From NCBI GenBank assembly GCA_023807065.1, contig JAJJLU010004061.1, positions 1 to 19,480 on the forward strand: 19,480 bases of DNA, in the 5' to 3' direction. Under the pieces are notes generated by a model, which saw only the letters and a program-made list of their open reading frames with translations, was not told where the DNA came from and made no database searches. This document shows positions 1 to 8,012 of this stretch, piece after piece. Position 1 is the stretch's first letter. Each line of letters begins with the position of its first letter. The position numbers and the translations under genes were made by a program. The DNA comes from Isotricha intestinalis (lineage: Eukaryota; Ciliophora; Litostomatea; Vestibuliferida; Isotrichidae).

Positions 1-501
1 AAATATAGTAGAAATGTTATATTCAATAGATTTAGTATTATTAGTAGGATTAACAGAAACAGGAGATTTATCTCCAAAAAAAGTTACAATATAGTCAACT
101 TCAAAAAATATAGTTTTATGTTCATCATATCTTTTCACAGCTAAAATAAATATTGCAAAAATAAATAAACAAAGAATTGTAATTGGAGAAAAAAATTTTT
201 TACATATTTATTAACTGTAGATATTGAAATATTACATATTATAGATATTGGAATAGGAAATTTAGGTAAATTAGTTTTATCATCTAATTCAGATAAAAAT
301 AATTGGGTTTGTTTTTCTTCATTAAATGATGAAGGAGTTTAAAAGTCCAATTTTAAAAATGTGTTAAAATTCAGAAGGAGATAAATTAGCAACTTGTAAA
401 TGAACAATAATAAGAATATTTTCTCTTCCAAAAGGAGAAAAAATATTAACTTTCAAAAGAGGAATTTCATCTTCATTATTTAAATTTTTTAAATCAATTA
501 T
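1..501 (-). pseudogene. Decayed membrane-protein gene, partial at left edge
   Basis: Read on the minus strand from about 501 to 1, three stretches of ordinary protein-like sequence follow one another in different frames. The first includes LLKVNIFSPFGRENILIIVH and ends at an in-frame TAA (364-366). The second includes EEKQTQLFLSELDD. The third has a hydrophobic helix (PITILCLFIFAIFILAVKR) followed by a hydrophilic tail that runs off the window. The frames connect if one extra base is assumed near 338-344 and another in the A/T run at 188-201. No GT...AG intron restores the frame: the best candidate intron leaves a TGA immediately after the junction. No ATG is visible at the upstream end. I do not recognise the family, and it shows no clear similarity to the other membrane proteins here. 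A gene with sequencing errors is the alternative. Confidence 0.5.
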
Positions 502-588
502 TTATTTATAAACAAATTTTGTTTTTATAAATGAAATAAAATAAATTTTCTTTTAATATATAATTAATATATTAATTAATTGATTAAA

Positions 589-1842
589 ATGAAGTTAATC
601 TACTTTTTTTATATTTCAAACTTATATTATATTTTTTCAGAAATAACTTTAAATTTTTTAGAACAAGAAACAAAAAATAATTTAAATTTTAATTTTTTAA
701 GAGATTACTTTGAAAATACATCTTTTATAAAAAATATTTCAATAGGAACTCCAAATCAAATTATTTCTTCAAATATTTATATAGAAAACTCAAATTTTTA
801 TTTTGATGATAAAGAAATGAAAAATTATTTTATTTATTCTAAATCTTCATCTTATAAACAATTAAAAAATGAAAGTAAATATGTTTCTGACCATTTTACA
901 ATTGGAATTTTATCTTCTGATAATTTAAATATTAATTCTAATAAAATTAATAATTTTAAATTTATTTTAAGTGTTGTTGGAAATCAATTTAAATTTACCA
1001 AAATTGCTTCAATTGGACTTAAATTAAAAAATAATGAATATAATTTTTTAAATCAATTAAAAAAAAATAATATTATAAATTCAGGAATTTTTACTATTAT
1101 ATTTAATCCAAAAAATAAAAAAAATGGAAAAATTATTATAGGAGATTATCTTCATAATTTTAATTTAAATTATAAAAATAAAATATTTTATTTTGATAAA
1201 TTAAGTTATAATGATTCTCTCTTTAATTATTATATTAAATTTAATAAAATTTATACTTCAAATAATAATAATTTAACAAATAATATTGATATTGCATTTA
1301 CTTTTGATTTTAATGGAATTTTTTGTGACAAAAAGTATCACAAGTATATTTATGAAAATTTCTTTAAACAATTGATTTCTGAAAAAAAATGTTTTGAAAT
1401 TTTTGATGATAATTATAAAACAACTTATTATTATTGTCATAAGAATTTAAATTTGAAAAAAAAATTTGAGACTATTTATTTTAAAAGTACTAATTTAAAT
1501 TATATATTTGAATTAAATTATGAAGATTTATTTTTAGAAATAAATAATAAAATTTATTTTCTTATTGTTTTCGCTAAAAATATTTATAAAAATTGGATTC
1601 TTGGAATTCCTTTTTTAAAAAAATATCAATTTACTTTTAATCAAGAAGATAAAATTATTGGTTTTTATCATGAAAAAATAAAATTACAAAATGGTTATGT
1701 TATAATTTTTTTAATTTTATTTATTTTTATGATTATTGTTTTCATTTATCAATATTGTAAAGTAAGAGAAAGAGAAATTCAAAGACAAAGATATGGAGAA
1801 AAGGAAAATAATCAAGAATTAGAATATATTTATCAAGAATAA
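589..1842 (+). CDS. Pepsin-like aspartyl protease homologue without catalytic aspartates, membrane-anchored
   Basis: A 417-residue protein starting at ATG 589, which begins a signal peptide (MKLIYFFYISNLYYIFS); an in-frame TTG nine bases upstream is not needed. The pepsin (A1) fold is recognisable from the N-terminal strand with ISIGTPNQ (about 51-57), a mid-domain G-K-I-I-I-G-D segment, and the C-lobe signature NWILGIPFLKKYQFTFNQ (about 335-352) followed by IIGFY. Both active-site triads are gone: the first Asp-Thr-Gly position reads IYIENSN (63-69) and the second reads AFTFDFNG (236-243). The usual flap tyrosine is also not evident. One hydrophobic helix lies at about 369-388, followed by a charged cytoplasmic tail ending YIYQE. 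Inference: a secretory-pathway or surface protein using the fold for binding rather than proteolysis. The fold assignment is fairly secure; the function is unknown. Confidence 0.75.
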   Translation: MKLIYFFYISNLYYIFSEITLNFLEQETKNNLNFNFLRDYFENTSFIKNISIGTPNQIISSNIYIENSNFYFDDKEMKNYFIYSKSSSYKQLKNESKYVSDHFTIGILSSDNLNINSNKINNFKFILSVVGNQFKFTKIASIGLKLKNNEYNFLNQLKKNNIINSGIFTIIFNPKNKKNGKIIIGDYLHNFNLNYKNKIFYFDKLSYNDSLFNYYIKFNKIYTSNNNNLTNNIDIAFTFDFNGIFCDKKYHKYIYENFFKQLISEKKCFEIFDDNYKTTYYYCHKNLNLKKKFETIYFKSTNLNYIFELNYEDLFLEINNKIYFLIVFAKNIYKNWILGIPFLKKYQFTFNQEDKIIGFYHEKIKLQNGYVIIFLILFIFMIIVFIYQYCKVREREIQRQRYGEKENNQELEYIYQE

Positions 1843-2205
1843 TTTTAATATTAACTTCCAATTTTTTTGAAAAAAAATTTTCAATAATTTATAAATTATT
1901 ATGAAGTTTAATAATTATTTAATAAAAATCCTAAAAAGAATATAAAAAAACATATGTATAATAAATAATATAAAAACAATTAAAAAAAGATCTAAAAAAA
2001 ACAAATGAAAAAAGCGAAAAAAAAGCAAAAAAAAAAACAAAACCAAAAAAAAAATAAATATAAAAAATTCCAAAAACATTAAAACAGTCTTTTTTAAATA
2101 ACTTAAAAAAAAAGTCTACTCCAAAAAGAAATATAAATAATAAAAAACCTAATGAAAAATATAATATATAAAAAACAAATAACAAACATATAAATCAAAG
2201 AAAAA
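1843..2205 (+). promoter_or_regulatory. A-rich intergenic leader before the 519-aa membrane protein
   Basis: This 363-bp gap contains no gene. From about 1921 to the ATG at 2206 the plus strand is mostly A, with runs of 7-11 A, scattered C and few T. It probably holds the promoter and 5' untranslated leader of the next gene. The final bases before the ATG are an A run, as for most genes in the window. The reverse-strand frame across it encodes only Phe/Tyr/Leu-rich low-complexity sequence and is not a gene. Confidence 0.4.
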
Positions 2206-3765
2206 ATGTCAGAACAATCATTAATTCGTCACATATTTAATCAAATAGACTTATATGGATTAACATTTCCTCTTCGTTACAAAAAGCACAATTCATATAA
2301 CACTCTCTGTGGAATAACACTAAGTTTAATAACAATATTTGGAATGACAGGAATATTATTATTTTTCATAATAAAGACTTTTGAAAGAACAGAAATGTCA
2401 ATAATAAGTAACACAGAGCATTTATATGAAAAGAAATTATTTAATTTTACAGATAATCCTTTTTTAGCAGGTTATGTGAATAAATATGGAAGAGCAGTTG
2501 AAATTGATCCTTCATATTTAAAAATAACATTAGATAAAAATGATCATTATCCAGAAAAAAATGAAAAAGGGATAATCGACGTTAGAAGAGAATCAATATC
2601 AATAAAATTAGAATATTGTAAAATTGGAGTTCATTTTAATGAAAGTGATATAAAGGAAATGATAAAAGAATTCGAATATGAAAATTATTTATGTCCTGTT
2701 CCAGGCCAAAATTTAAGTATTGGTGGAAGATGGGGTGATAGTGTTCATGGATATGATATGTTAGAATTTCATGTTGTTAAATGTGAAAATACTAGTGAAA
2801 GTCAAAATTGTAAAAGTAATGAAGAAATGGAAATTTTTTTTCAAAATTCTTATTTTTCTATTATTTATTTAGCTCAAAGTTTAGATCATTTTGATTCAAA
2901 AAATCCTATTAAGAAAAAATTCAGAAGTGAAATTTTTTTAATTGTTACTCAATTAGTTAAAAGATATTATTATTATTTTCTACCTGGAAAATATATAAGT
3001 GATAATGGATTATTATTCAGTAATATTAAAACTTTTGATTTTTTTGAATATGAAAGAGAAGTTATTGATTTTGTTGATAAAGAAGATCAAGATTTTTATT
3101 CAGGAGCAACAATAGCAGAAGTTGCTTTTTCAAGTATTGATAAATATGTAACTTATGAAAGAAAATATGCTAAAATACAAGATTCTTTAGGTAATATCGG
3201 TGGTTGGATAAGAATAATTTTAACTGTTTGTCAATTTCTTTCTGATTATTTTTCTGAAAAAATTTTCTTAGTTGATATTATTAATACTATTTCTAATGTT
3301 AATGAAAATCCAAGACAATCTATTATTAATTGTAAAAATAATAAAAATGAAAGAAAATTAACTAATAATTATATTAATTCTAAAAGAAAAACTAATTTTT
3401 CTACAAATTCTGCTAAAATTTTATTTGGGGGAGATAAAACTGAAAATTATGATTTTTCTAATTTAAGAATTGATCATAATAAAAGAGATGATGATGCAAA
3501 AAATACATTAAATTTTTCAATATTAGATTATTGTATTCCGATTTTTTCAATGAAAAAAAAACCTAAATTTAATTTTTTTATTCATTATAAAGATTTTATT
3601 TATAAAGATATTAGTTTAGAAGTTTTAGTTCCTTTAGTTGAAAGATTACTTTTGTTTAATATAAATAATGAAAACAGTGAAAATAAAGATGAATTTTTAT
3701 CCAAAATCAGACCTTCTGTTATTGAGACTGTAAATGCAAGAACTAAAAAAATATTTAAAAGTTAA
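2206..3765 (+). CDS. Two-pass membrane protein of a ciliate-expanded family (copy A)
   Basis: A 519-residue protein with the layout: short cytoplasmic N-terminus containing IDLYGLTFPLRYKKH (14-28), TM1 (about 35-57), a large ectodomain (about 60-325), TM2 starting at a Gly-Gly (332-333) in NIGGWIRIILTVCQFLSDYF, then a roughly 165-residue tail. The ectodomain has a Cys pair C193-x8-C202 inside KCENTSESQNCKSNEE. The frameshifted gene at 16649 has the same CX8C spacing in KCENETYNNKCKSEEE, which establishes the family link. From general knowledge, proteins of this layout are abundant in ciliates and usually annotated only as putative transmembrane proteins. Location (surface or endomembrane) is inferred and function is unknown. 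The ATG at 2206 lies directly after an A run. The tail has a basic, Asn-rich linker and a C-terminal hydrophobic patch (LEVLVPLVERLLLF). Confidence 0.8.
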   Translation: MSEQSLIRHIFNQIDLYGLTFPLRYKKHNSYNTLCGITLSLITIFGMTGILLFFIIKTFERTEMSIISNTEHLYEKKLFNFTDNPFLAGYVNKYGRAVEIDPSYLKITLDKNDHYPEKNEKGIIDVRRESISIKLEYCKIGVHFNESDIKEMIKEFEYENYLCPVPGQNLSIGGRWGDSVHGYDMLEFHVVKCENTSESQNCKSNEEMEIFFQNSYFSIIYLAQSLDHFDSKNPIKKKFRSEIFLIVTQLVKRYYYYFLPGKYISDNGLLFSNIKTFDFFEYEREVIDFVDKEDQDFYSGATIAEVAFSSIDKYVTYERKYAKIQDSLGNIGGWIRIILTVCQFLSDYFSEKIFLVDIINTISNVNENPRQSIINCKNNKNERKLTNNYINSKRKTNFSTNSAKILFGGDKTENYDFSNLRIDHNKRDDDAKNTLNFSILDYCIPIFSMKKKPKFNFFIHYKDFIYKDISLEVLVPLVERLLLFNINNENSENKDEFLSKIRPSVIETVNARTKKIFKS

Positions 3766-4530
3766 TTTTTATTTAGTTTATTTAGTTTTTTTAGTTTAAA
3801 TTTTTAAAGGTGTGATTTTAAATCTCTTTTTAAAACATTAAATATATTTTTTTTATTTAAGAAATGAAAAAATAAATTTAATATTTATCAGTAAAAAATA
3901 ATATTAAACATTAAAATACTATATATATATCAAGTGAAATACATTTATTTTTCAAAATCTTAAAAAAATATTTTCTATTGATTTCTAAAATTGTTTTACA
4001 TATTGAATTATATAAAAATAAACAATTAAATTTTATTTTAATTAATTATTTAATATAAAAAATCTTGAAAATAATTATTTAATTACAAATAAATGAATAA
4101 AAAGAAAACAAAAAATAAACATTTCTTAAAAATATCTTAAAAAAAAAATAAAAAAAAAGTAAAATAAGTAAAAAAAATCTGTTAAAAAACTCAAAAACAA
4201 AAACTTCAAAAAAAAACCAATCAAAAAATGAATGAATCCAATAAAAAACCAAGACAAAAACCAATCTTAAAAAAACTCAATATTAAAAATCTCATTTAAT
4301 CAAACAACTAAAATCTAATCATCAAAAAAAAACTTTTTAAAAATTTTTCCAAAAAAAAACATTATATAAATATTCATATAAAAAAAAACATTACATTCAT
4401 ATTCATATATATAAAAAAACATCATATGAAAAAAAGATATGATGTGTGTAATAAATACATATATAAAAAAATTTCTTTAAAAAATAAGGGTAAATTTTTA
4501 AATAAAAAATAGAAATATTCAAAATAAACT
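3766..4530. other. Convergent intergenic region with a G-free tract
   Basis: This 765-bp region lies between two genes transcribed toward each other and contains no credible gene. The first 60 bp after the upstream stop are T-rich. From 4254 to 4427 the plus strand has no G in 174 nt, against 25 C by hand count. Repeats of an A-run followed by CAT, and of ATTCATAT, occur at 4351-4420, ending in a perfect hairpin at 4419-4445. The open frames here encode only Phe-rich or Lys/Asn-rich low-complexity sequence. Confidence 0.5.
4419..4445. repeat. Perfect 9-bp inverted repeat (hairpin)
   Basis: ACATCATAT (4419-4427) pairs perfectly with ATATGATGT (4437-4445) across a 9-nt purine loop. It lies about 86 nt past the stop codon of the minus-strand dynein light chain, so it could form a hairpin in that transcript's 3' region. 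In such A+T-rich DNA, short palindromes arise easily, so a function is not shown. Confidence 0.4.
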
Positions 4531-4959
4531 TTAATAACTAACACCATAAACACTGACAAAAGCATGTTGATTTTCATCTTCATACTTTCCCATAACAGAT
4601 CCATCATCATTAACATTCCAAAATGCTCCTGAACTTGTATTTAATCCAGAACGTCCTTTTTTAAAAGTAGTTCCAGTAACAACAAATTTATAACCAGGAT
4701 AATCAGAATGTAATTTTTGATTAATTTCATTAATTGTATCTTTTAATTTTTGTTGTTGTTCTTCTTCTACATAATCTCCTTTTAAATGATTTGATAATGA
4801 TTCTTCTATTACATTTTTTACATCGTCTTTTACATTTTCAAATTTCACTTCTTCGTTTGTCTTATCATATGTTATTTTTTTTATTGTTGTTGTATTTGTT
4901 GTTGTCTTGTTGTTTGCTGTCTTTGTTGTTGTTGTTGTTTTTGTTGTTGTCTTTTTCAT
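4531..4959 (-). CDS. Tctex-type dynein light chain
   Basis: A 142-residue protein. Residues about 35-142 match the Tctex1 (DYNLT) fold. An amphipathic helical region with NHLKGDYVEEEQQQKLKD is followed by the family's beta-strand core: YKFVVTGTTFKKGRSG, then AFWNVNDDGSVMGKY, ending AFVSVYGVSY, which parallels the ending of known Tctex1 proteins. The light chain is a dimer that binds dynein intermediate chains and cargo in cytoplasmic and axonemal dyneins, fitting a ciliated cell. Length exceeds the usual roughly 113 residues because of an N-terminal extension of about 28 residues that is almost entirely Thr, Lys and Asn, encoded by ACA/ACT-type triplets. The next ATG lies well inside the folded part, so the extension is probably translated. 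It is divergently arranged with the 560-aa membrane protein. Confidence 0.9.
   Translation of the reverse strand: MKKTTTKTTTTTKTANNKTTTNTTTIKKITYDKTNEEVKFENVKDDVKNVIEESLSNHLKGDYVEEEQQQKLKDTINEINQKLHSDYPGYKFVVTGTTFKKGRSGLNTSSGAFWNVNDDGSVMGKYEDENQHAFVSVYGVSY
4879..4950 (-). repeat. Thr-coding trinucleotide tract
   Basis: The 72 bp encoding residues 4-27 of the dynein light chain are nearly all ACA/ACT/AAC triplets, seen on the plus strand as repeated TTG and TTGTTG. This microsatellite probably varies in length between alleles or paralogues. It stays in frame and forms the low-complexity N-terminal extension. Confidence 0.6.
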
Positions 4960-5315
4960 TTTTTTATATAATTTTATTGCTCTTTTTTTATCGTTTTATA
5001 TTTTTTTTTTCAAAGGTAATTTTTTTTTTGGGATTATATATATTTTTATTTTTTTATGTTTTTATTTTTTTTAAAGGGAAGTTATAATTTTTTTTAGTTT
5101 TGATGTTCTTTGTTTTTGATATTTATTTTAAAGACAATTGAGTTATTAAGATTTATTTTTTGATATTTATTTATGATTTATTATATATTTAATTAAAAAA
5201 TCTCTTTCTTTATAAAATGAAAAAAATGAATTTTATCTTAAAAAAGAAATCAAAAAAAAAAATCCAATTCAAAAAAAAATATTAAAATAATTCCTAAAAA
5301 AAATTAAAATAAAAA
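4960..5315. promoter_or_regulatory. Divergent promoter region, dynein light chain / 560-aa membrane protein
   Basis: These 356 bp separate two genes transcribed away from each other and must contain both promoters. The plus strand is T-rich on the left (the leader of the minus-strand gene) and A-rich on the right (the leader of the plus-strand gene), switching at about 5200. That mirror symmetry matches A-rich leaders on each sense strand. No specific promoter motif can be named. The Leu/Phe-rich frame running through it is a compositional shadow. Confidence 0.4.
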
Positions 5316-6998
5316 ATGAACACCTTCATTGAAAACTCATCTCCAGTATTTTCTGTTAAAAAATACTTAAAAAAATTTGATCTAACAGGAGTTAAATTTC
5401 ATCCAAGAATATTTAAGCAGAAAAAATATGTATCAATTCCAGGTTCAATAATCACAATAATAAGTTTTGCAATATTAATATATAGAATAATAATATCAAT
5501 AGAATCAATGTTAAATAAAAAAAATTTTCAAGTTTCAACAGAAAGAGAAACAGAATTAAATGAAAATTTTACAGTTTCAAATTTATCTTTACAAGTATGC
5601 TTAATGAGTACAAAATTTTTTTCAAGAGAAGGAGTTTTTACAAATTATTATATAGAAATAAAAGGAGAAAAAACAACAAAGGAAATAATAAAAGGATATG
5701 ATATAAATTGTTATTATTATGATTTTAACGGAAGTACATTTTTAACAAATGATGATTTTTTTAATAATTTAAAAAGTTACATTGCATATTTTTCAGTTCC
5801 TGCAAATGTTTCTTATTATGATGTATTATTATTTTATAATATAACATATATAAATCCAAATGATTATGTTCATCCAATTAAAGTTAAACAAGAAACTATT
5901 ATTTTAGGAGCTTTAGAAGCAAATGCAAAAGATGTTGTTTTTCATATGGATAAAATCAGAGTTATTCATAAAAATAAATTATTTTCTTTATTTTATGAAT
6001 CTATAAATTTAAAAGAAGAAAATTATTCTTCTTTATCTTCTTATACTATTTCTCCTGACACAGGAAGATATTATGATTTAAGAATAAATATTGAATATTC
6101 TGGTTGGACTACAACATATGAATTTATTGGATATGATTTTGAAGAAGAATTATCTTCTATTGGAGGATTAATTAGTATTATTAGTATTATTCAAAGATTT
6201 CTTGGAAGATTTATTAATAAATTATTTTTAAATTGGGAAATTAAAGAATATACTCAATATAGTGAAATTTCTTATAATGCTTTAATCAGTAATTCTAAAA
6301 TTTATAAAAAATTAGGATTTAAAGGCTTAAGTGAAACTCAAATTAAACAAGTTGATAAAAATAATAAATTTAATGAAAATACGGAACTTAACTTAAAAGA
6401 TGAAAAAATTAATACTTTTGAGATGAATAATAATATAATTAATAAAAATATTATTAATCCTAATAATACTATTGTTGTTAAAAATAATTTTGAAAAGTCT
6501 TTAACTGATAATTTACTTGTTGGGAAAAATAATAATCTTCTTATTAATAAAAATAGTTTAAATAATCAAAATAAATTATTTCCGGGAGGAAGAATATTAA
6601 ATTTAATTGATAAAAATTCCTCTCTTTATAAATATAACAACAATAAAACTATAATTGAAGAATCAAATTTAAATATTTTAAATCCAAATAACAAAAAAAG
6701 TTCCACTCAAACTATATCTTTGGTTAAAAATAAAATTTATTCTGAATATAAACAATTTAATAAAATACTTGATTATTATATTATATATCAAACTATTAAA
6801 GATGTTAATTTATTAAAATTATTATGTCTTAATCAAAATAATGCTCAATTATTTTATAAATATAGATATAAGAATATTAATATTTCTGTTTTAGATAATT
6901 TAATGGAAAAAGAAATTAAAAACTTTAATTTAAACGAAGGACTTTCATTTTTCGATAATGTTTATGAAAAAATAAATGTGTTAAATTCCTTTCATTAA
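5316..6998 (+). CDS. Two-pass membrane protein of a ciliate-expanded family (copy B)
   Basis: A 560-residue divergent relative of the 519-aa protein upstream. Shared layout: N-terminal FDLTGVKFHPRIFKQKK (21-37), TM1 (about 42-62), ectodomain (about 65-275) with many Asn-x-Ser/Thr sites, TM2 beginning at a Gly-Gly (283-284) in LSSIGGLISIISIIQRFLGR, and a long cytoplasmic tail of about 255 residues rich in Asn, Lys and Ile. The tail ends with a helical segment, YYIIYQTIKDVNLLKLLCL then NQNNAQLFYKYRY, resembling in spacing the KSQNELNIIGKYLFTEEQRK segment of the frameshifted copy at 16649. It lacks the CX8C motif of copies A and C, so it represents a different subgroup. Its Cys residues near 94 and 126 may pair instead. 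Function is unknown; a membrane location is inferred from the two helices. Confidence 0.75.
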   Translation: MNTFIENSSPVFSVKKYLKKFDLTGVKFHPRIFKQKKYVSIPGSIITIISFAILIYRIIISIESMLNKKNFQVSTERETELNENFTVSNLSLQVCLMSTKFFSREGVFTNYYIEIKGEKTTKEIIKGYDINCYYYDFNGSTFLTNDDFFNNLKSYIAYFSVPANVSYYDVLLFYNITYINPNDYVHPIKVKQETIILGALEANAKDVVFHMDKIRVIHKNKLFSLFYESINLKEENYSSLSSYTISPDTGRYYDLRINIEYSGWTTTYEFIGYDFEEELSSIGGLISIISIIQRFLGRFINKLFLNWEIKEYTQYSEISYNALISNSKIYKKLGFKGLSETQIKQVDKNNKFNENTELNLKDEKINTFEMNNNIINKNIINPNNTIVVKNNFEKSLTDNLLVGKNNNLLINKNSLNNQNKLFPGGRILNLIDKNSSLYKYNNNKTIIEESNLNILNPNNKKSSTQTISLVKNKIYSEYKQFNKILDYYIIYQTIKDVNLLKLLCLNQNNAQLFYKYRYKNINISVLDNLMEKEIKNFNLNEGLSFFDNVYEKINVLNSFH

Positions 6999-7523
6999 TT
7001 TTATATCAATTTAAATATGAATATTATTTTTAAGATATTTTGTCTTATGTTAAATAATAATTTTATTTGAGAATAATAATTTAGAAAAGATTCTTTTATT
7101 TTTTTTGTTTATAAAAGTAGAATAAAAAAAATTTAATAAATCTATTATAAGAATTAAATTAGTTAATTAATTAAAAACATAAAGTTAATAATGGAAAAAA
7201 ATATATTTTAATATAAATAAAAATACATTATAAAAAATCAAAAACAAAATATTATCAAAAAAACTCAATTCCTAAAAAAAATATAATCCAAAAAAGAAAA
7301 AAAAATAAATATCTTTGAATAAATAAATTCATCTATTAGAATAAAAACTTTATTAATGAAATAAACAATATAAAAATAAATAAATCTTTTAAAAAAAACT
7401 CGAAAAAACAATAGATTTATTTTAAATTCATTTCTTTAAAAACTTTTATTTTATTTAAACTCTAAAAAAAAGAAAAACATATTAAAAAAAAAATTCTAAA
7501 AAATTTTTAATTTTCTAAAAATA
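6999..7523. other. Convergent intergenic region, C-over-G biased
   Basis: These 525 bp between two convergent genes hold no credible gene. The first 200 bp are mixed A/T. From 7201 to 7500 the plus strand is A-rich, with 26 C against 7 G by hand count, like the tract at 4254-4427. In both cases the tract lies directly 3' of a minus-strand gene, so the sense strand is T/G-rich. Confidence 0.4.
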
Positions 7524-8012
7524 TTATTCTTGAATTTTAGGGACAACAAATCTACAATAAGCTTCCTTAGGATTTCCTTCAGCCCAAATGACATTAACAT
7601 CGTTTAATCCTTGAGCATTCCAAGTAGGATAATGATTATTTCCAACAATCTTTTTATCAATAGGTTTTTCACCATTACATTCCCAATCATTTAAATTAGT
7701 ATATAATAATTTATCATTTCCATATTGATCTTTATAATCTAATTTAACTGCAAGACCTGCATTATCATCTCTTGTAAGCTCTCTAAAATTTTTAACATAT
7801 ATTTTAATTTCATCATAATTAAATAAAGTTAATTCTAATTTTTTCACTTTATCATATTGTTCTTTATTTTCTAATGATGAAATATCTATTTCATTTTCAT
7901 TTATATATATTTTATATAAACTATCATCTGCACCTATATATAATGTTGATCTACGCCATAAGGAATCACATGATATTAATGATAGTGTGATAAAGAGAAG
8001 AAGATGTTTCAT
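7524..8012 (-). CDS. Small secreted protein, possible beta-sandwich (galactose-binding-like) fold
   Basis: A 162-residue protein with a clear signal peptide (MKHLLLFITLSLISC, cleavage near 15-17) and no further membrane helix or retention signal, so it is probably secreted or vesicular. The mature part reads as alternating beta strands: TLYIGADDSLYKIYINEN (23-40), VKKLELTLFNYDEIKIYV, then NAGLAVKLDYKDQYGND (84-100), a Trp-Glu-Cys turn (110-112) and a final AYCRFVV strand. The order 'D-D-S-x-Y-x-I-Y-I-N' then 'A-G-L-A-x-K-x-x-Y' recalls jelly-roll domains of the galactose-binding-like superfamily, but this is an impression, not a match. Two mature Cys (112, 153) could form a disulfide. It starts at an ATG after an A run on its own strand. 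Gene otherwise unrecognised. Confidence 0.65.
   Translation of the reverse strand: MKHLLLFITLSLISCDSLWRRSTLYIGADDSLYKIYINENEIDISSLENKEQYDKVKKLELTLFNYDEIKIYVKNFRELTRDDNAGLAVKLDYKDQYGNDKLLYTNLNDWECNGEKPIDKKIVGNNHYPTWNAQGLNDVNVIWAEGNPKEAYCRFVVPKIQE

Noticed and set aside
1..501. An intron in the left-edge gene (GTAAAA...TTTTAG over about 134-196)
   Set aside because: The splice-like ends are attractive, but removal gives an immediate TGA in the frame of the upstream segment, and the removed piece encodes a plausible membrane helix.
589..1842. Calling the first gene an active aspartyl protease
   Set aside because: Neither Asp-Thr/Ser-Gly site is present, so the fold is kept in the call but activity is not.
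1931..2185. Minus-strand 84-codon Phe-rich frame in the A-rich leader
   Set aside because: Its composition is dictated by the complement of A runs, with no varied protein-like sequence. The same holds for 4079-4264 and 19093-19293.
4734..5087. Plus-strand Leu/Phe-rich frame over the dynein light chain
   Set aside because: It is the reverse-strand shadow of the Thr-rich coding tract and of the T-rich leader. It has no domain, and the opposite strand encodes a clear Tctex domain.
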